From Ferrovibrio terrae_B (lineage in GTDB: Bacteria; Pseudomonadota; Alphaproteobacteria; Ferrovibrionales; Ferrovibrionaceae): 21,254 bases of DNA. Both the position numbers and the translations under genes were made by a program. This document shows, one piece after another, positions 15,253 through 21,254 of this stretch. The stretch's first letter is position 1, and every line of letters begins with the position of its first letter. The notes beneath the pieces are model-generated. The model searched no databases. It saw only the letters and a program-made list of their open reading frames with translations, and had not been told where the DNA came from. The stretch spans positions 1 to 21,254 of the forward strand of contig NZ_CALRUC010000074.1 in NCBI RefSeq assembly GCF_943371255.1. Reading direction: 5' to 3'.

Positions 15253-16143
15253 ATGGCGAATATCGGCTTTATCGGCGTCGGCAATATGGGCGGCCCGATG
15301 GCGCGCAACCTGCTGAAGGCTGGCCATACGGTAAAGGCCTTCGACCTCATGCCGGAACTGGTGCAGAAGGTGGTCGATGCCGGCGGCAGCAAAGCCGCTA
15401 CAGCGGCCGATGCTGCCCGCGATGTCGATGCCGTGATCACCATGCTGCCGGCCGGCAAGCATGTGAATAGTGTTTACACCGGCGACAAGGGGATTCTTGC
15501 CGCGGCCAAAGCAGGCACCCTGTTCATCGACAGCTCAACCATCGATGTGAGGACGGCGCGTGAGACGATTGCCACCGCTGAAGCCAAAGGCATGCTGATG
15601 CTGGATGCGCCGGTTTCCGGCGGCATTGCCGGCGCCGAGAATGCCGCATTGACCTTCATGGTCGGGGGCAGCGATGCGGCTTTTGCCAAGGCCAGGCCGA
15701 TTCTGGAAGCCATGGGCAAGAAGATCGTTCATGCCGGCGGTGCCGGTAACGGGCAGGCCGCCAAGGTCTGCAACAACATGGTGCTGGGGATCACCATGAT
15801 TGGCATCTCGGAAGCCTTCGTGATGGCGGAGAAGCTGGGGCTCTCGGCGCAGGCAATGTTCGATATCGTCGGCAGCTCGTCGGGTTCCTGCTGGGCACTG
15901 ATGAACCACTGCCCGGTGCCAGGTCCGGTGCCAACCTCGGCGGCCAATCGCGACTACAAGCCGGGTTTTGCTGCCGAACTGATGCTGAAGGATCTGAAGC
16001 TGTCGCAGGAAGCCGCGCGCTCCGCCAAGGTACAGACGCCGCTGGGCTCTGAGGCAACGGCGCTCTATGCCGAGTATGTCGACAATGGAAATGGTGCGCT
16101 GGACTATTCCGGCATCATCCGGATGATCCGCGATCTGGGCTGA
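15253..16143 (+). CDS. mmsB: 3-hydroxyisobutyrate dehydrogenase
   Basis: Oxidises 3-hydroxyisobutyrate to methylmalonate semialdehyde, the step after the preceding hydrolase. The 296-aa enzyme has the dinucleotide motif GVGNMGGPMARNL (8-20) and an Asp at the end of the second strand (AFDLMPE, D31), indicating NAD rather than NADP. The substrate loop DAPVSGGIAGAENAAL is at 118-133, catalytic K171 with N175 in GNGQAAKVCNNM, and the MmsB-type SSGSCWALMNHCPVPGPVP with SAANRDYKPGF near the middle of the second domain. GGGAG precedes the ATG. This is the best match in the window to true MmsB; the paralogue at 8364 differs at the coenzyme site. The usual partner mmsA is not in the window. Confidence 0.97.
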   Translation: MANIGFIGVGNMGGPMARNLLKAGHTVKAFDLMPELVQKVVDAGGSKAATAADAARDVDAVITMLPAGKHVNSVYTGDKGILAAAKAGTLFIDSSTIDVRTARETIATAEAKGMLMLDAPVSGGIAGAENAALTFMVGGSDAAFAKARPILEAMGKKIVHAGGAGNGQAAKVCNNMVLGITMIGISEAFVMAEKLGLSAQAMFDIVGSSSGSCWALMNHCPVPGPVPTSAANRDYKPGFAAELMLKDLKLSQEAARSAKVQTPLGSEATALYAEYVDNGNGALDYSGIIRMIRDLG

Positions 16144-16147
16144 AACT

Positions 16148-16169
16148 GCGTCAGCCCGGCTGGCGCTTT
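16148..16169 (+). terminator. Weak hairpin terminator after mmsB
   Basis: GCGTCAGC (16148-16155) pairs with GCTGGCGC (16159-16166) with one G-T type mismatch and a 3-nt loop, followed by only TTT. It overlaps the end of the convergent PRC-barrel gene. A plausible but weak Rho-independent end for the valine cluster. Confidence 0.4.
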
Positions 16170-16636
16170 GGCTCGCTGAATTTCGCTTGGCCGCGCAACT
16201 CATCCTTGCTGAGTTGTGTGATGAAGCTGACAACCGCATCCTTGCGCTCGAAGCGAACCTGTTTCCAGTCAATCTCGACGCGGTCCTCGGCCAGACCGAG
16301 TAACTTGTCGATGCCGACCACCAGAGCAACCACACGGCCATCACGATCAAGGACGATGTTCTCAATCGTACCGAGGGTGTCGCCGGCTTCATTGCGCAGC
16401 TTCGCGCCGATCGCGGCAACCTGATCACGGCTCAAATGCGGCATGTTTTCTTCGACAGAGAAATCGGGGGTCTTATCTTTTTCACCGAGCGGTATGCCGG
16501 GCACGGCATTGGGACCGGGGACGGCGGCGCGCGGCTGGCGGGGCGTCGGCTCCTCCTCCTTCGGCGCTTGCTGTGCAAGGCCTAAGGTTGTCCAACCCAG
16601 CACGAGAAGGCCGGCAAGAGCGGAGAGGGTGCGCAT
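16151..16636 (-). CDS. Secreted PRC-barrel domain protein
   Basis: A 161-aa exported protein. Residues 1-21 are a Sec signal peptide (MRTLSALAGLLVLGWTTLGLA, likely cut before QQ). A Pro/Glu-rich linker (25-60) leads to a PRC-barrel-like domain (about 72-140) with IGAKLRNEAGDTLGTIENIVLDRDGRVVALVVGID and then a charged C-terminus. Proteins of this type are common in alphaproteobacteria and their role is not settled; they may bind to the envelope or other proteins. The frame extends 41 codons upstream, but the ATG at 16636 gives the signal peptide and overlaps the stop of the 63-aa gene as ATGA, so I use it. The weak ribosome-binding site fits translational coupling. Confidence 0.85.
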   Translation of the reverse strand: MRTLSALAGLLVLGWTTLGLAQQAPKEEEPTPRQPRAAVPGPNAVPGIPLGEKDKTPDFSVEENMPHLSRDQVAAIGAKLRNEAGDTLGTIENIVLDRDGRVVALVVGIDKLLGLAEDRVEIDWKQVRFERKDAVVSFITQLSKDELRGQAKFSEPKRQPG

Positions 16637-16827
16637 CAGCGGCGCTCGATCGTGGCGCTGGCAGCCATCAGCCTTGGGGTGGTGTATCTGGGATGGGTTT
16701 GCCGGAGGTCGTCCCCCCACAGACTCACGGCTTCCTGTCGCGGCGCAGTGTGAAACCATTCGTTGAATGCCACAAACGGCAGGCTGGCTATGCAGGCGGC
16801 GCCGAGGATCAGCAACAATTCACGCAT
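16636..16827 (-). CDS. Small exported or membrane protein (63 aa), unrecognised
   Basis: I do not recognise a family. The 63-aa product has a hydrophobic stretch at residues 4-21 (LLLILGAACIASLPFVAF), which could be an uncleaved anchor or signal peptide, then a polar tail with WFHTAPRQEAVSLWGDDLRQ. ATG has a strong AGGAGA six bases before it. Its TGA overlaps the start of the PRC-barrel gene as ATGA, the typical arrangement of coupled operon partners, which is the main reason to believe it is real. Two inverted repeats sit directly in its leader. Confidence 0.65.
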   Translation of the reverse strand: MRELLLILGAACIASLPFVAFNEWFHTAPRQEAVSLWGDDLRQTHPRYTTPRLMAASATIERR

Positions 16828-16833
16828 GGCTCA

Positions 16834-16871
16834 TCTCCTTTCAGGAGAATGACCGCCGTTGATGGGGTCAT
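16834..16871 (-). promoter_or_regulatory. Tandem hairpins overlapping a Shine-Dalgarno
   Basis: On the minus strand the leader of the 63-aa gene reads ATGACC (16871-16866) then GGTCAT (16854-16849), an 11-base-loop hairpin, followed by TCTCCT (16848-16843), GAA, and AGGAGA (16839-16834), the Shine-Dalgarno itself. The second repeat could pair with and hide the ribosome-binding site. The 3-nt loop makes it weak, so this is a candidate only. Confidence 0.4.
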
Positions 16872-16933
16872 GAACCAAACGTCAGGGCATCGGGCCGGTT
16901 CCGAACGGGAACGGGAAATTTAGGCGCGCAGAA

Positions 16934-17332
16934 TCAGGTGTTTGCCGGAATAACCGCGGTTGCTTCGATCTCGACCTTGGCACGGTCTTCCAGCAGGGCA
17001 GCGACCTGAACCAGCGTCATGGCTGGGAAATGCTTGCCCAGGATGTCGCGATAGGCTTTGCCCAGATCGGCATTGCGGGCCATGTAATCGCGCTTGTCGA
17101 CGACATACCAGGTCAGCCGCACGATATGCTCCGGCCGTCCGCCTGCCTCGGCCAGCACCCGCACGATGTTGCGCAGGGCCTGGCGCGTCTGGTCGACCAG
17201 GTCATCGCTCTCGAATTTTGCCTCGGCGGTCCAGCCGATCTGGCCGGCCACGAAGACCAGGCGGCCCTCGGCGGCAATACCATTGGCATAGCCCTTCGGC
17301 TTGGCCCATTCGGCGGGGTTGAGACTCTGCAT
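16934..17332 (-). CDS. RidA/YjgF-family protein without the key arginine
   Basis: Trimeric RidA-fold protein, 132 aa from ATG 17332. Family hallmarks are LVFVAGQIGW (26-34), QTRQALRNIVRVLAEAG (48-64), the DYMARNADLGKAYRDILGK region (82-100) and VEIEATAVIP (120-129). Archetypal RidA hydrolyses reactive enamine/imine intermediates using Arg105; here the segment aligned to PARSCVEV reads PAMTLVQV, with Met at residue 105. It therefore probably lacks the standard deaminase activity and belongs to one of the Rid subgroups of unknown function. An in-frame GTG three codons upstream is possible, but ATG has AGGTG before it. It stands alone, divergent from the small gene at 17523. Confidence 0.9.
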   Translation of the reverse strand: MQSLNPAEWAKPKGYANGIAAEGRLVFVAGQIGWTAEAKFESDDLVDQTRQALRNIVRVLAEAGGRPEHIVRLTWYVVDKRDYMARNADLGKAYRDILGKHFPAMTLVQVAALLEDRAKVEIEATAVIPANT

Positions 17333-17364
17333 CAGATGCACCTGGTGAATCTTTTTCTGAGATT

Positions 17365-17400
17365 TATTTTATATATAAAATATTATGGCGGAAGGAGCAA
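17365..17400 (-). promoter_or_regulatory. AT-rich 18-bp palindrome with candidate promoter
   Basis: TATTTTATATATAAAATA at 17365-17382 is a perfect 18-bp palindrome in a GC-rich chromosome, between the divergent RidA-family gene and the small gene at 17523. On the minus strand, TTGCTC (17400-17395), a 17-base spacer and TATATA (17377-17372) form a fair sigma-70 promoter for the RidA-family gene. The palindrome may thus combine a -10 box with a regulator site, or simply be a melting region used in both directions. Confidence 0.5.
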
Positions 17401-17522
17401 GGGCACTGAGCAACCGCAATTAAATTTCCCGTCCGGCAGTGGTTGCGCAGCAAGACGTCCCGGCCTGTGCAAAACCGGTTTAACCCTTGAGCCAGCTTGC
17501 GAAGGAGTGTTACAGACGATTC

Positions 17523-17732
17523 ATGTCAGACGCGACAGGGAGCGATGACGAGGACTGGGAAGCGATCGTCGAGTTTCGCCGCTACGGTACGGCGTTACAG
17601 GTGATTGCGATCGATCCGGACACCGGAAAGGAAGTGTCCATGGTCGGGGACCCACGCCTGTCCAGGGACGAACTCGGACGGTTGGCGGTGCAAAAGCTCC
17701 GCTATGTGCTGAACAAGCAGCGCAGCGACTAG
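17523..17732 (+). CDS. Small conserved acidic protein ahead of livH
   Basis: A 69-aa cytoplasmic protein, from ATG 17523, with no signal or membrane segment. It starts acidic (SDDEDWEAIVEFRRYG), continues with VIAIDPDTGKEVSMVGDPRLSRDELGRLAVQKLRYVLNKQ, and looks like a small alpha/beta fold found in alphaproteobacteria; I half-recall a DUF (DUF6898), but cannot confirm it. A TTG at 17487 would add 12 residues; AAGGAG lies 15 bases before the ATG, rather far, so the start is uncertain. It ends 20 bases before livH on the same strand and may be co-transcribed. Function unknown. Confidence 0.7.
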   Translation: MSDATGSDDEDWEAIVEFRRYGTALQVIAIDPDTGKEVSMVGDPRLSRDELGRLAVQKLRYVLNKQRSD

Positions 17733-17752
17733 TCGGGCGATAACGGGGGCGA

Positions 17753-18667
<915 letters not shown>

Positions 18668-18668
18668 G

Positions 18669-19967
18669 ATGACGGCGGCCGAACGTCTGAAAGACGCAAT
18701 CCTGGCTGCCGGTGTGGCGGCGTTGCTGGCCCTGCCGCTGATCGGTTTCGAAACCGTCGATACCGGCGGCCCGCTCGGGATCAAGACGCGCTTCGATTAC
18801 ATTGCCTATGCGGCCGTCGCCGTTTTCTTCGGCCGTCTCGGCATGCGGATCGCCTTCGACTGGAATCGCAATCGCCGCGAGCAGAGCAGCCAGGACGGAC
18901 CGGGTGCCGCGAACCGCAAGGAACTGCTCAGTGAACTTGGTCGCAAGGCCGATAAATGGCTGATGCCGGTGCTGATCGGCTTTGCCCTGATTCTGCCGAT
19001 GCTGCCGTTTGCCAGTCGCACCGTGGTCGATCTCGCCACCGTAGTGCTCATATATGTGATGCTGGGCTGGGGCTTGAATATCGTTGTAGGCCTCGCGGGC
19101 CTGCTCGATCTCGGTTACGTCGCCTTCTACGCGGTGGGCGCCTATACCTACGCCTTGCTGTCGATGCATTTCGGCTTCGGCTTCTGGGCCGCCCTGCCAC
19201 TGGCGGGATTGTTTGCGGCCACCTTCGGCGTCATCCTCGGTTTCCCGGTACTGCGCCTGCGCGGCGACTACCTGGCCATTGTCACGCTTGGCTTTGGCGA
19301 GATCATCCGCGTGATCCTGCTCAACTGGCAGCCGGTCACCGGCGGTCCCGCCGGTATTTCCGGCATCCAGCGGCCATCGTTCTTCGGCTTCCCGTTCAGC
19401 AACGATCCGCCGGATGGGGCGACATCATTCCACCAGCTGTTCGGCCTCGAATTCGCCTCGATCCATCGCATCATCTTCCTCTATTACGTGATCCTGGCTT
19501 TGGCGCTGGTCACCAATATCTTCACCATGCGCATCCGCAAGCTGCCGGTCGGCCGTGCCTGGGAAGCCCTGCGTGAGGATGAGATCGCCTGCACCGCGCT
19601 CGGCATCAACCCGACCAACACCAAGCTCACGGCCTTTGCCATCGGCGCCATGTTTGGCGGCTTCGCCGGCAGTTTCTTTGCCACGCGCCAGGGCTTCATC
19701 AGCCCGGAGAGTTTCAGCTTCATTGAATCGGCCGTCATCCTTGCTATCGTCGTGCTGGGTGGCATGGGCAGCCAGGCCGGTATTGTACTGGCGGCGGCCT
19801 TCCTGACCCTGTTGCCCGAGGTGGCCCGCGAATTCGCGCTGTTCCGCATGCTCGCTTTTGGTGCCGCCATGGTGCTGATCATGGTCTGGCGTCCACAGGG
19901 CCTGCTGTCCCATCGCGAACCTACCATTCGGCTCGGTGCAACGGCTGCAGGGAAGGGGACATCATGA
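18669..19967 (+). CDS. livM: Branched-chain amino-acid ABC transporter permease LivM
   Basis: Second permease of the importer. The 432-aa product is long, like LivM of enterics, with an N-terminal extension of about 95 residues holding two hydrophobic segments (about 12-27 and 45-64) and a charged loop. The core shows GLAGLLDLGYVAFYAVGAYTY (141-161), LRLRGDYLAIVTLGFGEIIR (195-214) and the docking loop GRAWEALREDEIACTALGINP. The C-terminus RPQGLLSHREP is typical. It starts one base after the livH stop and its stop overlaps livG as ATGA, so livHMG are translationally linked. Confidence 0.97.
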   Translation: MTAAERLKDAILAAGVAALLALPLIGFETVDTGGPLGIKTRFDYIAYAAVAVFFGRLGMRIAFDWNRNRREQSSQDGPGAANRKELLSELGRKADKWLMPVLIGFALILPMLPFASRTVVDLATVVLIYVMLGWGLNIVVGLAGLLDLGYVAFYAVGAYTYALLSMHFGFGFWAALPLAGLFAATFGVILGFPVLRLRGDYLAIVTLGFGEIIRVILLNWQPVTGGPAGISGIQRPSFFGFPFSNDPPDGATSFHQLFGLEFASIHRIIFLYYVILALALVTNIFTMRIRKLPVGRAWEALREDEIACTALGINPTNTKLTAFAIGAMFGGFAGSFFATRQGFISPESFSFIESAVILAIVVLGGMGSQAGIVLAAAFLTLLPEVAREFALFRMLAFGAAMVLIMVWRPQGLLSHREPTIRLGATAAGKGTS

Positions 19968-20785
19968 CGATGCCGCTTCTGAAGGTCGAACATCTGACCA
20001 TGCGGTTCGGCGGCCTGATCGCCGTCAACGATGTATCCTTCAATGCGATGCCGAACCAGATCACCGCGGTGATCGGTCCGAACGGCGCCGGCAAAACCAC
20101 GGTGTTCAACTGCATCGCCGGCTTCTACAAGCCCACAGTTGGCCGCCTGACGCTGAACAACAACGGCACGCCCTACCTGCTGGAGCGCATGCCCGGCAAT
20201 GACATTGCCGGCAAGGCACGGGTGGCCCGGACTTTCCAGAATATCCGCCTGTTCCCCAAGATGACCGTTCTGGAAAACCTGATCGTCGCCCAGCACAACA
20301 AGCTGATGCGTGCCTCTGGCTATACGCTGTTCGGTCTGCTTGGCCTGCCGGGCTATCGCAAGGCCGAGGCCGACGCGGTTGAACGCGCCCGCTACTGGCT
20401 TGATCGCACCAGCCTGCTGGACATGGCCGACGAGACAGCCGGCAGCCTGCCCTACGGCGGCCAGCGCCGGCTCGAGATCGCGCGCGCGATGTGTACCGAG
20501 CCGGTGCTGCTTTGCCTCGATGAGCCGGCCGCGGGCCTCAATCCGCGTGAATCTGCCGATCTGAACGCCTTGCTGCGCTTCATCCGCGACGAGCACAAAT
20601 GCGGTGTCCTGCTGATCGAGCATGACATGAGCGTGGTAATGGAAATCTCCGATCATATCGTGGTGCTGGATTACGGCAGAAAGATCGCCGATGGCCCGCC
20701 TGACGCCGTGCGCAACGACCCGAAGGTGATCGCCGCCTATCTTGGCGAGCCGGAAGACTCTGCCGTCGCGATGGGGGCCGCCTGA
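19964..20785 (+). CDS. livG: Branched-chain amino-acid ABC transporter ATPase LivG
   Basis: Cytoplasmic ATPase of the importer, 273 aa. Walker A GPNGAGKT at 38-45, Q-loop Gln92 in RTFQNIRLF, signature LPYGGQRRLEIARA (162-174), Walker B LLCLDEP (182-188), switch His220 in LIEHDMSVV. The insertion between Q-loop and signature (about 112-150) is typical of LivG. GAAGGGG stands before the ATG that overlaps the livM stop. An in-frame ATG two codons later is a weaker alternative start. Confidence 0.97.
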   Translation: MTMPLLKVEHLTMRFGGLIAVNDVSFNAMPNQITAVIGPNGAGKTTVFNCIAGFYKPTVGRLTLNNNGTPYLLERMPGNDIAGKARVARTFQNIRLFPKMTVLENLIVAQHNKLMRASGYTLFGLLGLPGYRKAEADAVERARYWLDRTSLLDMADETAGSLPYGGQRRLEIARAMCTEPVLLCLDEPAAGLNPRESADLNALLRFIRDEHKCGVLLIEHDMSVVMEISDHIVVLDYGRKIADGPPDAVRNDPKVIAAYLGEPEDSAVAMGAA

Positions 20786-21254
20786 TGCTCTCGGTCGCTG
20801 GCCTGCACACCTATTATGGCGCCGTGCATGCGCTGAAGGGCGTTGATATCGAGGTGGGCACGGGCGAAATCGTCGCCCTGATCGGTGCCAATGGCGCCGG
20901 CAAGTCGACGCTGCTGATGAGCATCTGCGGCCACCCCAAGCCGCGCCATGGGCAGGTGACACTGGGTGGCGCCGATATCACTGGCAGCCCGACCCACACT
21001 CTGGTACGGCGCGGCCTGGCGCATGCACCGGAAGGCCGCCGCATCTTTCCCCGCATGACGGTGCTGGAAAACCTGCGCATGGGGGCGGTTGCCTGCGACC
21101 CGGCGCATTTCGACAGCGATCTCGAGCGCGTCTACGGCCTGTTCCCGCGCCTGAAGGAACGCAGCGAGCAGCGTGGCGGCACCTTATCGGGCGGCGAGCA
21201 GCAGATGCTGGCGATTGCCCGCGCGTTGATGAGCCGGCCGAAACTGTTGCTGCT
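20785..21254 (+). CDS. livF: Branched-chain amino-acid ABC transporter ATPase LivF (partial)
   Basis: Second ATPase of the importer, cut by the window's right edge after 156 codons; about 75-80 residues are missing. It starts MLSVAGLHTYYGAVHALKGV, and its ATG overlaps the livG stop by one base (TGATG). Walker A GANGAGKST is at 34-42, Q-loop region GLAHAPEGRRIFPRMTVLENL (77-97), with Glu in the position typical of LivF, and signature LSGGEQQMLAIARAL (134-148). Walker B starts at the very edge. The periplasmic binding protein gene (livK/livJ) is not in the window and may lie further on. Confidence 0.97.
   Translation, partial: MLSVAGLHTYYGAVHALKGVDIEVGTGEIVALIGANGAGKSTLLMSICGHPKPRHGQVTLGGADITGSPTHTLVRRGLAHAPEGRRIFPRMTVLENLRMGAVACDPAHFDSDLERVYGLFPRLKERSEQRGGTLSGGEQQMLAIARALMSRPKLLL

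Noticed and set aside
15535..16428. A 297-codon minus-strand open frame across mmsB and the PRC-barrel gene
   Set aside because: It overlaps both well-supported genes in the wrong frame and has no recognisable motif.
17385..17423. A 12-codon open frame after the AT-rich palindrome, possible leader peptide
   Set aside because: No ribosome-binding site, no run of regulatory codons and no attenuator hairpin behind it.
19484..20962. A 492-codon minus-strand open frame opposite livM-livG-livF
   Set aside because: It lies fully opposite three unmistakable liv genes; long antisense frames are common in GC-rich DNA, and its product is low-complexity with no known motif.

Overview
The window looks like ordinary chromosome from a GC-rich, motile alphaproteobacterium, probably of the Rhodospirillales type. 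I infer this from the high G+C with GC-rich third codon positions, an alphaproteobacterial-style MotA/MotB pair with an extended MotB, a leucyl/arginyl-transferase of the Bpt type, a Mg-type HemB, and branched-chain amino-acid metabolism genes of proteobacterial type. I cannot name the genus. I see no tRNA, rRNA, CRISPR array, insertion sequence, integrase or phage gene.

Layout. Bases 1-184 hold no gene I can assign, but end in a clear hairpin terminator. On the minus strand come a TakP/DctP-type TRAP solute receptor (185-1306), Bpt (1440-2222), an RDD membrane protein (2293-2778), MotB (2785-3987) and MotA (4008-4868); the last four read motA-motB-RDD-bpt and look like one transcription unit. 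Still on the minus strand are a membrane-anchored penicillin-acylase-family Ntn hydrolase (5022-7442) and a small FlaG-like protein (7585-8151). A divergent intergenic region leads to a plus-strand NADP-type beta-hydroxyacid dehydrogenase (8364-9251), closed by a strong terminator shared with convergent hemB. The minus-strand unit 12855-9299 encodes a membrane sensor histidine kinase, an orphan HigA-like antitoxin-family regulator and HemB; the HigA-like stop codon directly abuts the hemB start.

On the plus strand, 13004-16143 is a compact valine-degradation cluster: an isobutyryl-CoA-dehydrogenase-like acyl-CoA dehydrogenase, 3-hydroxyisobutyryl-CoA hydrolase and 3-hydroxyisobutyrate dehydrogenase (MmsB). 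These carry out consecutive steps apart from the enoyl-CoA hydratase, which is not in the window. Facing it on the minus strand are a two-gene unit (a 63-aa exported or membrane small protein translationally coupled to a secreted PRC-barrel protein) and a RidA-family protein lacking the canonical arginine. The last block, on the plus strand, is a small conserved protein followed by livH-livM-livG-livF, a branched-chain amino-acid ABC importer; livF runs off the end of the window. Uptake of branched-chain amino acids and valine catabolism therefore sit close together.

Most of the window is well explained by known families. The parts that deserve a second look are the kinase/HigA-like/hemB unit, the small protein plus PRC-barrel pair with its leader hairpins, the Arg-less RidA protein, the proline run in MotB, and several inverted repeats in intergenic regions.
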